DNA from: Desulfobacterales bacterium | Lineage (GTDB): Bacteria; Desulfobacterota; Desulfobacteria; Desulfobacterales; UBA11574 | Length of the DNA: 25,252 nucleotides | Direction of reading: 5' to 3' | Assembly (NCBI GenBank): GCA_030145595.1 | Contig: JAQYVG010000008.1 | Location: forward strand, 1-25,252 | Part shown: in pieces, positions 15,301 through 21,362 of the stretch | Numbering within the stretch: the first letter of the stretch is position 1 | Layout: every line of letters starts with the position of its first letter | The notes under the pieces: generated by a model | What the model was told of the DNA's origin: nothing | Database searches by the model: none | Seen by the model: only the letters and a program-made list of their open reading frames with translations | Translations under genes and position numbers: made by a program

Positions 15301-15697
15301 AGACGACACGCATAACGGCGGCCGCTACCAGGTCCTTGGCCTTGGCCGTTGCTTCTATGGTGTCCAGGGTTACCCATGATGACTGTTCCCGGATATTGGC
15401 CATCTGTAAATAGTATGGATTCAGCCCGGCCTGTTCACAGGCTTTTTGAAAGGTTGCTTCGTGCATGCGGGGTGAGCACGAAGCTTCCACGATGCGGTTG
15501 AGGCCGTAGGTTTTTATGTCATTGACAATTAGCTCCTGTCCGGGATTGGAACACATAAACTCGTAATCCCGGGCAACAGCAACATGATCGAGAGTTTGAG
15601 AGTATCGGACCACTTCCTCAACATCGACTTTAGGGGCGATGTTCATCCCGCAGTGGCAGATGTATACACCGATTTTAGGTTTGTCGTGTTGCAGCAT
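12338..15697 (-). CDS. hdrA: Large HdrA with inserted GltD/NfnB-like NAD(P)H oxidoreductase module (1119 aa)
   Basis: The N-terminal HdrA domain (I-C-H-C-G near 13-17) is followed by the FAD fold (I-I-G-G-G-I-A-G near 150) with D-C-A-A-C near 195 and a ferredoxin motif (C-T-G-C-G-D-C, 248-258). At about residue 289 the HdrA chain is interrupted by some 450 residues of GltD/NfnB type. This insert has an N-terminal Cys-rich region (C-K-A-A-C-P, C-G-R-I-C-H-H-P-C-E-S-I-C), a FAD motif (V-V-G-A-G-P-A-G near 392) and an NAD(P)H motif (V-V-V-G-G-G-N-V-A near 522). HdrA then resumes near 756 (C-L-N-C-G-G-C) and ends with two ferredoxin motifs near 1050-1100. This matches the 'large HdrA' type reported from sulfate reducers and syntrophs. 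It could exchange electrons with NAD(P)H directly. It starts 7 nt after hdrB, with AGAGGGG upstream. Confidence 0.88.
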   Translation of the reverse strand: MLQHDKPKIGVYICHCGMNIAPKVDVEEVVRYSQTLDHVAVARDYEFMCSNPGQELIVNDIKTYGLNRIVEASCSPRMHEATFQKACEQAGLNPYYLQMANIREQSSWVTLDTIEATAKAKDLVAAAVMRVVWHAPLETREVAVKKSVLIIGGGIAGMQAALTTAEAGFDVHLVEREPSIGGQMAKLDKTFPTLDCAACISTPKTVSIGQHPNITLYTYSEVTHVSGFVGNYEVTLRRKPRYVIEDKCTGCGDCTEVCPIGMVSTFDEGLSERKAVYRSFPQAVPATFCIDKKGTAPCKAACPAHVAVQGFIALIRAGKNRQALELFKQEHPFPGVCGRICHHPCESICSRGDTGGPLAIRSLHRFLADEDLYGESQYVPAVEEKREEKVAVVGAGPAGLTCAYFLAQKGYQATVFEKLPVAGGMMAVGIPEYRLPKDILEIEIETIEKMGVTIKTGVTFGTDITLNGMKNDGFKAAFLATGLHGSRKLGVEGEDLQGVLPGVAFLKDVALGKPPALGPKVVVVGGGNVAVDVALTAKRLGAEAVTMVCLESREEMPAWENEIEELLEEKVEIINCFGPNRFAGTGGIVSGIEFKRCTCVFDADGCFSPEYDPTELQVLPADTVIVAIGQTAVLDFAPAEDIPVEPHGGIEADPVTLQTSIPWVFAGGDAVYGPKSVVEAVACGKEAAESIHRFINDIDLTEGRSTEWTFSKPEITAVPPIARTAMKRLEPEKREGNFNEILLGFSQDQIAGEAGRCLNCGGCSECMQCVKACEVMAVDHDMQEEVLNLEIGALIIATGYKPFDPTPLEQYGYGRFTEVYTSMQFERLNNATGPTGGKIVMKNGRPPRRVAIIHCVGSRDLRHRKYCSRVCCMYSMKFAHLIREKTDAEVWEFYIDIRAPGKLYEEFYNRVQEEGVHFVRGKVAEVTDIPEDPADKGRLIVVAENTLTRRTLRMPVDMVILSVGLEPAEGSEEIGRITGVSRDQDGWFNELHAKLAPVSTPVRGIFLAGCCQGPKDIPDTVAQSLGAAGEAIALLSKGTVRTRAAISYIDPDLCAGCQSCIQICAYSAIHFDAAQSISKVNEALCQGCGSCSAVCPSSAAGVRHFTNRQVMGEIEALLW

Positions 15698-15704
15698 GGC
15701 TGTT

Positions 15705-16541
15705 TCAAACCCCTCTTAAGGGAACCAGCAGTTTCTTTAACCCCAGATCTGCGGGTTTCATACCCAGAGCAATCCCTGCAAGCTGTGTAAAAAAAGGAAC
15801 AGGTACCGGATGGAGGCCGAACATCTGCTGTCCGGCGTCAAGATTGAACTGGCACAGCGGACAGACCGCGGCGACCATATCAGCGCCCTTTAAATGAACT
15901 TCACGGATGATGCGGGATATTAGCGGGCGGCACTCCTTGGCATAAGAAACCGCGTGAAATGCTCCACAACAAAGCGTTGTGGCAGAATGCTCCACAAAAT
16001 TAAATCCGAGTCTTTCGATGAAACGCTCTAAGATCATCGGATGCTCCGGGACATCTATATCCCCCCACGGCCGGGTGAGCTGACATCCATAATACCCCGC
16101 TACGGTATAATCTTTGAGGTTGTTAGGTCGCTTTCGAGCCCAGACATCTGCCGGCAGGTCATTGTATAAAACATCCAGATAATGACGGACCGCAATGCTC
16201 CCTTCAATGGAGAGGCCCTCTTGGGCCAGCACCGCGTTAATGCGGGACAGTTTTTTCGGATTGTCCGTCAGAATCTGATTTGCTTTGCGGAATGTGGTGT
16301 AGCAGGCGTTGCAGATCGTTACGATTTCCTTGAGGCCATGGGCCTGAGCCAGGGCGAAATTCCTTGCGGCCAGTGCCAGGGCTTTAAACTCATTCACACT
16401 GAAAAAGGCCGTGGCTCCGCAACAGTTCCAATCAGAAATTTCAACGAGCTCGATTCCCAGTGCCCGGCTGACCGCATCCACCGATTCGCTGTATCCGGCA
16501 GCAGAGCCATAGGAGCAGCCTGAGTAAAAGCCGTATTTCAC
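15705..16541 (-). CDS. hdrB: Heterodisulfide reductase subunit B-like (two CCG domains)
   Basis: This is a 278-residue HdrB with two complete CCG motifs: C9 / C40-C41 / C77-x2-C80, and C153 / C191-C192 / C227-x2-C230. In methanogens these bind two non-cubane [4Fe-4S] clusters that cleave the CoM-S-S-CoB heterodisulfide. In sulfate reducers the natural disulfide, or other acceptor, is not established. It overlaps hdrC by 4 nt and is followed closely by the large hdrA. No residue of the motif is missing. Confidence 0.92.
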   Translation of the reverse strand: MKYGFYSGCSYGSAAGYSESVDAVSRALGIELVEISDWNCCGATAFFSVNEFKALALAARNFALAQAHGLKEIVTICNACYTTFRKANQILTDNPKKLSRINAVLAQEGLSIEGSIAVRHYLDVLYNDLPADVWARKRPNNLKDYTVAGYYGCQLTRPWGDIDVPEHPMILERFIERLGFNFVEHSATTLCCGAFHAVSYAKECRPLISRIIREVHLKGADMVAAVCPLCQFNLDAGQQMFGLHPVPVPFFTQLAGIALGMKPADLGLKKLLVPLRGV

Positions 16542-17083
16542 TCTTTCTCCTGTCTTTTGACTTCAGCCAGTAGTCGGCTAACCCTGTCCGGTTGGCTTAA
16601 CCTGGAAGGGAAGAAATCGAGACGCCCTTTTTTTAACATGCGCATTGCCAGCGGTATGCTGCCGAGGGCATCCATTGGATGGCGGAGGGCATATCTGGCC
16701 ATAAGCAATGGTTCATGGATTCTTCCGTAGCGCGCCACCACCTGTGTGAAAGAATGATACATGTCCGGCAGTTTGTGGTAAGCGGGAGAGAGCCCCCGCT
16801 GTACAGCCATCTGCTTGAGGGAATATATCAGATCAGTGACGGGAATTTCCTGGGGGCACCGGACAATGCAATAATAGCAGGAGACACAGTACCAGAGAGT
16901 ATTTGATCGCAACGCCGTTATGATGTCGCCGTCGCGTATAAGGGCAAATAGTTCCCGGGGGGCATGATCCATCTGATCGGTCAAGGGGCACGAGGCGCTG
17001 CAGGTGCCGCACTGAATACATCTCAGGATTTTCCCGGCGTGGGCTTTTTCAAAAAAATCATACTTTAGATCAACTTCATCCAT
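16538..17083 (-). CDS. hdrC: Heterodisulfide reductase subunit C-like ferredoxin
   Basis: This 181-residue protein has two [4Fe-4S] motifs, C22-x2-C-x2-C-x3-C32 (C-I-Q-C-G-T-C-S-A-S-C-P) and C66-x2-C-x2-C-x3-C76, then a helical C terminus, as in HdrC, which wires HdrA to HdrB. The ATG at 17083 (M-D-E-V-D-L) is chosen over the in-frame GTG at 17095, because the purine-rich AAGGG lies immediately before that GTG and is better placed for the ATG. It is the first gene of the Hdr operon. Its stop overlaps the hdrB start (4 nt). Confidence 0.88.
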   Translation of the reverse strand: MDEVDLKYDFFEKAHAGKILRCIQCGTCSASCPLTDQMDHAPRELFALIRDGDIITALRSNTLWYCVSCYYCIVRCPQEIPVTDLIYSLKQMAVQRGLSPAYHKLPDMYHSFTQVVARYGRIHEPLLMARYALRHPMDALGSIPLAMRMLKKGRLDFFPSRLSQPDRVSRLLAEVKRQEKE

Positions 17084-17146
17084 GATCTGCAGCACCCTTG
17101 ATTATTAAACATTAGGGTCTATTATCGCAGCTTTCTACGTTGGCGG

Positions 17147-17194
17147 AGCTCTTTGCCAAAGAGCTGAAATATATTAGATTAACTTTTTTGTCAA
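17147..17194 (-). promoter_or_regulatory. Promoter and operator-like palindrome of the Hdr operon
   Basis: On the - strand, a perfect TTGACA (17194-17189) is followed after 15 bp by TATATT (17173-17168). Directly downstream, at the expected transcription start, lies a perfect 8-bp inverted repeat AGCTCTTT-GCC-AAAGAGCT (17147-17165). Its position over the start point suits a repressor site; it could also be a 5' mRNA hairpin. The remaining leader to hdrC is about 65 nt. The rest of the 17166-17452 gap is A+T-rich, and no convincing promoter is seen for the + strand cytochrome. Confidence 0.4.
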
Positions 17195-17452
17195 TCGCAT
17201 AAAAGACTGCCATGCAAATTCATTCAATATGAACGCACTGCAATAGAGAGCAAAAATAAATGTTGATTTTTTTAAACTTGTATAATATTGATATTGCTCA
17301 CAATTGACTGATACTTTGTGGCATCACACTTCGTACTGCAGTTACGTTTAAAATTACAGACTGCTGCAAGATGTTTAAGCGGGTTTTGGGCAAAAACCGA
17401 TTTGCCTTAATGCCGCTTCAAAATTGATGTATAGGTGATCAGGGAGAAACAT

Positions 17453-17851
17453 ATGAAGCAACTGCGTCTCGTTTTTATTCTGGTTATTGCTGGAATCATG
17501 GCGGCATCTATAGTATGGTCCCAGGAGCAAGAGAACCTGGAAGGGGCCATGGACTTGAAAAGCAGAGAGTTCGGTCAACACCAACGATCCCAGGTAAGGT
17601 TTGACCACTATTTGCACGAAACCATCGTGCGCTGTCGGGTCTGCCACCATGATTTTTATGTGTTTTCCAATCGGAACGAAGGTAAAGGCAGCAAGTGCGC
17701 CACTTGTCACAAGCGGGAGATCAACAAAGACATCCCAATACCCTTGTTAACCGCTTTTCATAACAGATGCAAAGGCTGCCACGAGAATTACATCAAATGG
17801 GGTCGAGCTTCCGGCCCTGTTATGTGTGGTACATGCCACATAAAGACATAG
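17453..17851 (+). CDS. Tetrahaem c3-type cytochrome (TmcA-like), copy 1
   Basis: This 132-residue exported protein has a signal peptide (M-K-Q-L-R, hydrophobic 5-22, cleavage near W-S-Q-E). Four CxxCH haem sites are at 61-65, 82-86, 106-110 and 125-129. Further His residues (F-D-H-Y-L-H near 50-55, H66, H103) can serve as sixth ligands, as in class III cytochromes. It would sit in the periplasm, exchanging electrons with formate dehydrogenase or hydrogenase and with the membrane complex encoded next. The ATG at 17453 follows AGGGAG closely; the GTG at 17435 would add six residues without its own ribosome site. It is a paralogue of 20684-21100. Confidence 0.88.
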   Translation: MKQLRLVFILVIAGIMAASIVWSQEQENLEGAMDLKSREFGQHQRSQVRFDHYLHETIVRCRVCHHDFYVFSNRNEGKGSKCATCHKREINKDIPIPLLTAFHNRCKGCHENYIKWGRASGPVMCGTCHIKT

Positions 17852-17925
17852 CTGCATTTGAATAGACATACGGTTTTTGACGGCGTTGTTCAAATTTCGC
17901 CTGAATATTATCAAAGGAGAAGAAA

Positions 17926-18603
17926 ATGTATCAGTTTGTAACCGGTCCTCTGGCATGGCTTGCCTTTATTATTTTCTTTTTCGGTTTGGTCCTTCGTATC
18001 GTACTCTACGTTAGAGGCCTTGACTGGAAACTCGACAGGGTAACATACTCGGTCAATGTCTCTTATGGAATCAAAGGAGCCATAAGATCCATTATCTTTT
18101 GGATATTTCCGTTTGGTACAAGAAGCATGCGCAAAAATCCGGTATTTACCGTAATGGTGTTTGTTTTTCATATCGGACTGTTGATAACGCCTGTTTTTTT
18201 ACTGGCCCATAATGTCATTCTTGAAGAAAAATGGGGGATAAGCTTTTGGACACTGCCTGAAACAGTTTCTGATATTTTGACAATTGCAGTCATAGTATCT
18301 GCTCTCTTTTTGATTCTCAGGCGCATTGCACTTCCTGAAGTCAGAATTATTACAAACGCTTACGATTACCTGCTTATGGTAATTTCAACGGCACCCTTTA
18401 TCACCGGTTTTCTGGCTTACCACCAGGTCTCGGGCTACGAGTTCTGGTTAATCCTTCATATTCTCAGCGCTGAGGTCATGCTGGTCGCCATACCTTTCAC
18501 CAAATTGTCTCATATGGTGCTTTTCTTTTTATCCAGAGGGCAGCTTGGCATGGATTACGGCATCAAGCGCGGCGGCATGAAAGGATATAATCTGTCCTGG
18601 TAA
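17926..18603 (+). CDS. NarI/HmcE/TmcC-like membrane cytochrome b
   Basis: This 225-residue protein has five hydrophobic segments (about 5-27, 76-95, 112-132, 148-166, 174-205). Histidines in or near helices (F-H-I-G, L-A-H-N, Y-H-Q, L-H-I, L-S-H) are candidate haem b ligands, as in the NarI/DsrM family. Its length is close to the HmcE type. It would carry electrons across the inner membrane between the periplasmic tetrahaem cytochrome (gene before) and the cytoplasmic HmcF-like protein (gene after), possibly through menaquinone. It has a strong ribosome site (AAAGGAG). It lies 74 nt after the cytochrome gene and 35 nt before the next. Confidence 0.82.
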   Translation: MYQFVTGPLAWLAFIIFFFGLVLRIVLYVRGLDWKLDRVTYSVNVSYGIKGAIRSIIFWIFPFGTRSMRKNPVFTVMVFVFHIGLLITPVFLLAHNVILEEKWGISFWTLPETVSDILTIAVIVSALFLILRRIALPEVRIITNAYDYLLMVISTAPFITGFLAYHQVSGYEFWLILHILSAEVMLVAIPFTKLSHMVLFFLSRGQLGMDYGIKRGGMKGYNLSW

Positions 18604-18638
18604 CTTTTAACATTTAACTTTCTCAAGGGATAAAAATT

Positions 18639-20033
18639 ATGGCTGAAGGAACTCTTTGCAACAGAAAAATGATAAACACCAGGGAAGCGCTTCTGGAGCT
18701 GTTGGCGGACAAGAGCGGGAAGCTATATTATGAAGAGATGAACCAGCTTGATGTTCAGACCAATGCTTTAGCGGAGACAATTCGGGCTACATGCAAGTCC
18801 CGTATTAGGACCTGGCTTGAAATATGCACCCACTGCGGTTTGTGTGCTGAAAGCTGCTTCTTTTATCTGGCAAACAACAATGACCCCAAGCAGGTCCCAT
18901 CATATAAGATTCAATCGACCCTCGGTGAAATCGTAAAACGAAAAGGCAACGTGGACAATGCTTTTATGCAGATGACCATGGATACGGCCTGGGCAAAGTG
19001 CACCTGCTGTAACCGCTGTGGTATGTACTGCCCCATGGGGATAGACATGGGTGTCATGTTCGGTTATTTGCGAGGTCTTTGCTTCTCACAGGGGTTTGTG
19101 CCCTGGGAGATGAAGATCGGTTCCGGCATGCACCGAATTTTCAGGGCCCAGATGGATGTGACCGTCGAGGACTGGGTTGAAACTTGTGACTGGATGAGGG
19201 AAGAATGGGAGGATGACTATCCCGGCCTGGAAATTCCAGTCGACAAAAAAGGTGCGGATATTATTTATACTGTTAATGCCAGAGAGGCCAAGCATTATCC
19301 GGAAGATATCGCCGAAGCCGCCGTCCTTTTCCATCTGGCCGGTGAAAACTGGACGGTTCCCAGTGAGGGCTGGGAACTGACGAGTCTTGCCATGTTCGCC
19401 GGTGACTGGGAAGCATGCAAGATGCAGGTCGAAACGGTTTACGATGCCATGTACCGCTTAAATCCCAAACAGATGGTTGCCACCGAATGCGGTCATGCCT
19501 ACCGGGCCACCGTATTGGAAGGTCCTTACTGGGCGGGTCTTAAAACCGGAAAGCCGCCTGTTGACAGCATTCACTATGTTGAATGGGTTGCCGATGCCCT
19601 GCGGACCGGTAAACTTAAAATTGATCCGGACAAAAAGATCAAGGAGCCGGTTACCTACCAGGATTCGTGCAATTATATCAGGAGCGGCGGGCTCAGTGAT
19701 GCCGCCAGGGAAATCATGAGCTATATTGCCGAAGACTTTCGGGAAATGACGCCCAACCGTGAGCACAATTTCTGCTGCGGCGGCGGCGGCGGGCTGAACG
19801 GTATCGGCCGTTACCGCCAGGAGCGTAATGCCGGTCTGAAAGTCAAGCGGGACCAGATCCTTGCCAGCGGGGCCAAGCTTGTGGTTTCACCGTGTCACAA
19901 CTGCTGGGACGCCATCCGGGATCTGGAAGAGGTCTACGAGGACGGCATCCGCTGGTCCTTTTTAAAACCGCTCCTTCTAAAGATGGTCATTGTGCCTGAA
20001 CATTTAAAACCTGCTGAATCTGAAGCGACTTAG
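18639..20033 (+). CDS. HmcF/TmcB/DsrK-like cytoplasmic iron-sulfur protein
   Basis: This 464-residue protein has two [4Fe-4S] motifs (C63-x2-C-x2-C-x3-C73 and C121-x2-C-x3-C127-x3-C131) and a C-terminal CCG-type site: C284 (T-E-C-G-H-A-Y), C344 (Q-D-S-C-N-Y), C379-C380 (F-C-C-G-G-G-G-G) and C419-x2-C422. This is the layout of DsrK, HmcF and TmcB, cytoplasmic partners of a NarI-like membrane subunit. They are thought to reduce a disulfide-type or thiol-linked acceptor. C284 corresponds to the Sec position of the shorter paralogue at 6533-7759; the two also share an I-P-V-D-K-K-G-A segment. Second-motif spacing C-T-C-C-N-R-C is slightly unusual. The ribosome site is AAGGGA. Confidence 0.88.
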   Translation: MAEGTLCNRKMINTREALLELLADKSGKLYYEEMNQLDVQTNALAETIRATCKSRIRTWLEICTHCGLCAESCFFYLANNNDPKQVPSYKIQSTLGEIVKRKGNVDNAFMQMTMDTAWAKCTCCNRCGMYCPMGIDMGVMFGYLRGLCFSQGFVPWEMKIGSGMHRIFRAQMDVTVEDWVETCDWMREEWEDDYPGLEIPVDKKGADIIYTVNAREAKHYPEDIAEAAVLFHLAGENWTVPSEGWELTSLAMFAGDWEACKMQVETVYDAMYRLNPKQMVATECGHAYRATVLEGPYWAGLKTGKPPVDSIHYVEWVADALRTGKLKIDPDKKIKEPVTYQDSCNYIRSGGLSDAAREIMSYIAEDFREMTPNREHNFCCGGGGGLNGIGRYRQERNAGLKVKRDQILASGAKLVVSPCHNCWDAIRDLEEVYEDGIRWSFLKPLLLKMVIVPEHLKPAESEAT

Positions 20034-20198
20034 CAAACATTGCAATATAACGCTTTTGAGAACATCGGGGTAAACAATTTAATTAAAAAAATCGCTCAAC
20101 TTAGGTTCAAGATAGAAGATCAAACTTCTCAATAACCTCGGGAGAAAAACCCCGAAGACCGGCAATTTCCTACATCATAGCTTATTGACAGCCTACAA

Positions 20199-20234
20199 AA
20201 GATCCTTGTTTCGCTATAGCGGGACAAGGATCTT
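20199..20234 (+). terminator. Rho-independent terminator after the HmcF-like gene
   Basis: AAGATCCTTGT pairs perfectly with ACAAGGATCTT. The stem continues through two G-T pairs and CGC/GCG to a TATA loop, giving 16 pairs in 36 nt. It is followed by CTCATTTCTTT, so the T-tract is imperfect. It ends the cytochrome / membrane / HmcF unit, so the second cytochrome needs its own promoter. Confidence 0.7.
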
Positions 20235-20683
20235 CTCATTTCTTTAGAATTATTTATGAAAAATATTTCTGTATCATCTTGCTATTTTCAGTGTGTGATT
20301 TGAAAAAAATGTTGCTTTTTCAAGGCCGGTATACTATTGATTCGGAGTTGATAAGAAGTTTTACTCCAGACTGGCACATTGCAGTACAACACTTTGTAGC
20401 ACTATATACAGAAACTGATTTATATAAAGAAGAGATATAGTGCAAAAGCTTAATCAAGACGTGATGTTTTGCAGTGTTTATCTAGTCGATTCCTTCTCCA
20501 TTTATTAAATCCTGCAAGCGTATAGTTTGCTAAAGATACAGGCAATTGATTACTTTAGTAATATTCATCGAACTCAAGTTCTGAAGGTGGGTCCGAAAAA
20601 TAATATCGGCTTCAGATACAAAGCAACAATCTGGCAAATTTCCTTAAAAAATGCAATATCTCCATTTCAAAGGAGGTGTATAG
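20235..20683. other. 449-bp non-coding A+T-rich region before cytochrome copy 2
   Basis: No credible gene is seen. Two inverted repeats are present. TTGAAAAA / TTTTTCAA spans 20300-20323. GCACTATAT (20399-20407) and ATATAGTGC (20435-20443) have perfect 9-bp arms with a 27-nt spacer, and the pairing extends with a bulge into CTTTG/CAAAAG. The region must contain the promoter of the second cytochrome gene, but no clear -35/-10 pair could be fixed. Confidence 0.5.
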
Positions 20684-21100
20684 ATGAGTTCATCGGGGAT
20701 GAGGCCCGTAAAGCGACTGCATATCATCCTGGTGCTGGTTTTAGTCAGCATTCTATGCACTTCGCCGGCATGGTCCCAGGAGCAAGAAGGCCAGGAAGGG
20801 ATCATGGACCTGAAAAGCAAGGGATTCAGCCAACACTATCAGCCGCCGGTTAAGTTTGACCACTATTTACATGAAACCCTTTTGCGCTGCAGAGTTTGTC
20901 ACCACGACTTTAATGTGTTATCTAACAGAAACTTTGGTAAAGGCAGCAAATGCGCCAGTTGCCACAAGGAGAAACTAAAAAAGGATATCCCGGTGCCCCT
21001 GTTGACGGCCTATCATAAAAAATGCAGAGGCTGTCATGAAAATTATTTAAAATGGGGTCGCCGCAGCGGTCCTGTAATGTGCGGTATCTGTCACAAATAA
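20684..21100 (+). CDS. Tetrahaem c3-type cytochrome (TmcA-like), copy 2
   Basis: This 138-residue protein has a signal peptide (hydrophobic 13-28, then S-P-A-W-S-Q-E-Q). CxxCH sites are at 69-73, 90-94, 114-118 and 133-137. It is strongly similar to copy 1 over the whole mature part: both read M-D-L-K-S, F-D-H-Y-L-H-E-T, C-R-V-C-H-H-D-F, S-N-R-N-x-G-K-G-S-K-C-A and G-P-V-M-C-G. Copy 2 is somewhat more basic (extra Lys and Arg). The ATG at 20684 follows AAAGGAGG by 9 nt. It stands alone between terminators at 20199 and 21170, directly before fdhA, which makes it a likely electron acceptor for the periplasmic formate dehydrogenase. Confidence 0.88.
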   Translation: MSSSGMRPVKRLHIILVLVLVSILCTSPAWSQEQEGQEGIMDLKSKGFSQHYQPPVKFDHYLHETLLRCRVCHHDFNVLSNRNFGKGSKCASCHKEKLKKDIPVPLLTAYHKKCRGCHENYLKWGRRSGPVMCGICHK

Positions 21101-21169
21101 AAACAATTAATACTTAACTTCTTTTGCCGGAAGATATTTTTGTGTTAAAACTGCCGGTATGACTTAAAC

Positions 21170-21201
21170 GGTTGCAAAGAAAGGAGGATATCAACCTTTT
21201 T
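21170..21201 (+). terminator. Weak Rho-independent terminator after cytochrome copy 2
   Basis: GGTTG (21170-21174) pairs with CAACC (21192-21196), followed by TTTTT. The stem is short and the loop long. The loop contains AAAGGAGG, a Shine-Dalgarno-like sequence with no start codon after it. Confidence 0.4.
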
Positions 21202-21357
21202 AATCATAGCAGTATTTAATTATTGGTGCACCCGGGGCCTAAGAAGCATAAAATTAGGTTCCAGATCTTAAAACGGGCGCTAAGCCCAAAATCTGGGATT
21301 TCAGTGCTGTTGTCAGGCAATCGGGTAAACCTACATCGTGTGTACCAAGGAAAGGAG
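21202..21357 (+). promoter_or_regulatory. Structured untranslated leader of fdhAB
   Basis: About 160 nt without a gene precede fdhA. A hairpin CCTAA (21238-21242) / TTAGG (21254-21258) is followed by a two-tier hairpin. Its outer stem is CCAGAT (21261-21266) / ATCTGG (21291-21296), extendable by two pairs, and its inner stem is GGGC (21275-21278) / GCCC (21284-21287). The fdhA ribosome site AAAGGAGG lies further down. It could be a cis-regulatory RNA; a molybdenum/tungsten-cofactor element is an obvious idea for this gene, but no known riboswitch consensus was recognised. Confidence 0.35.
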
Positions 21358-21362
21358 GTAAT

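Noticed and set aside
17263..17286. Promoter TTGATT / TATAAT for cytochrome copy 1
   Set aside because: The -10 box is good, but the spacing is only 12 bp and no better -35 box lies 16-18 bp upstream.
20373..20384. Sigma54 promoter (TGGCAC...TTGCA) before cytochrome copy 2
   Set aside because: The two halves are separated by one base instead of the four to five needed between the -24 and -12 elements.
21241..21300. Naming the fdhA leader a Moco riboswitch
   Set aside because: The gene context fits, but I could not match the known conserved bases, so only a structured leader is reported.
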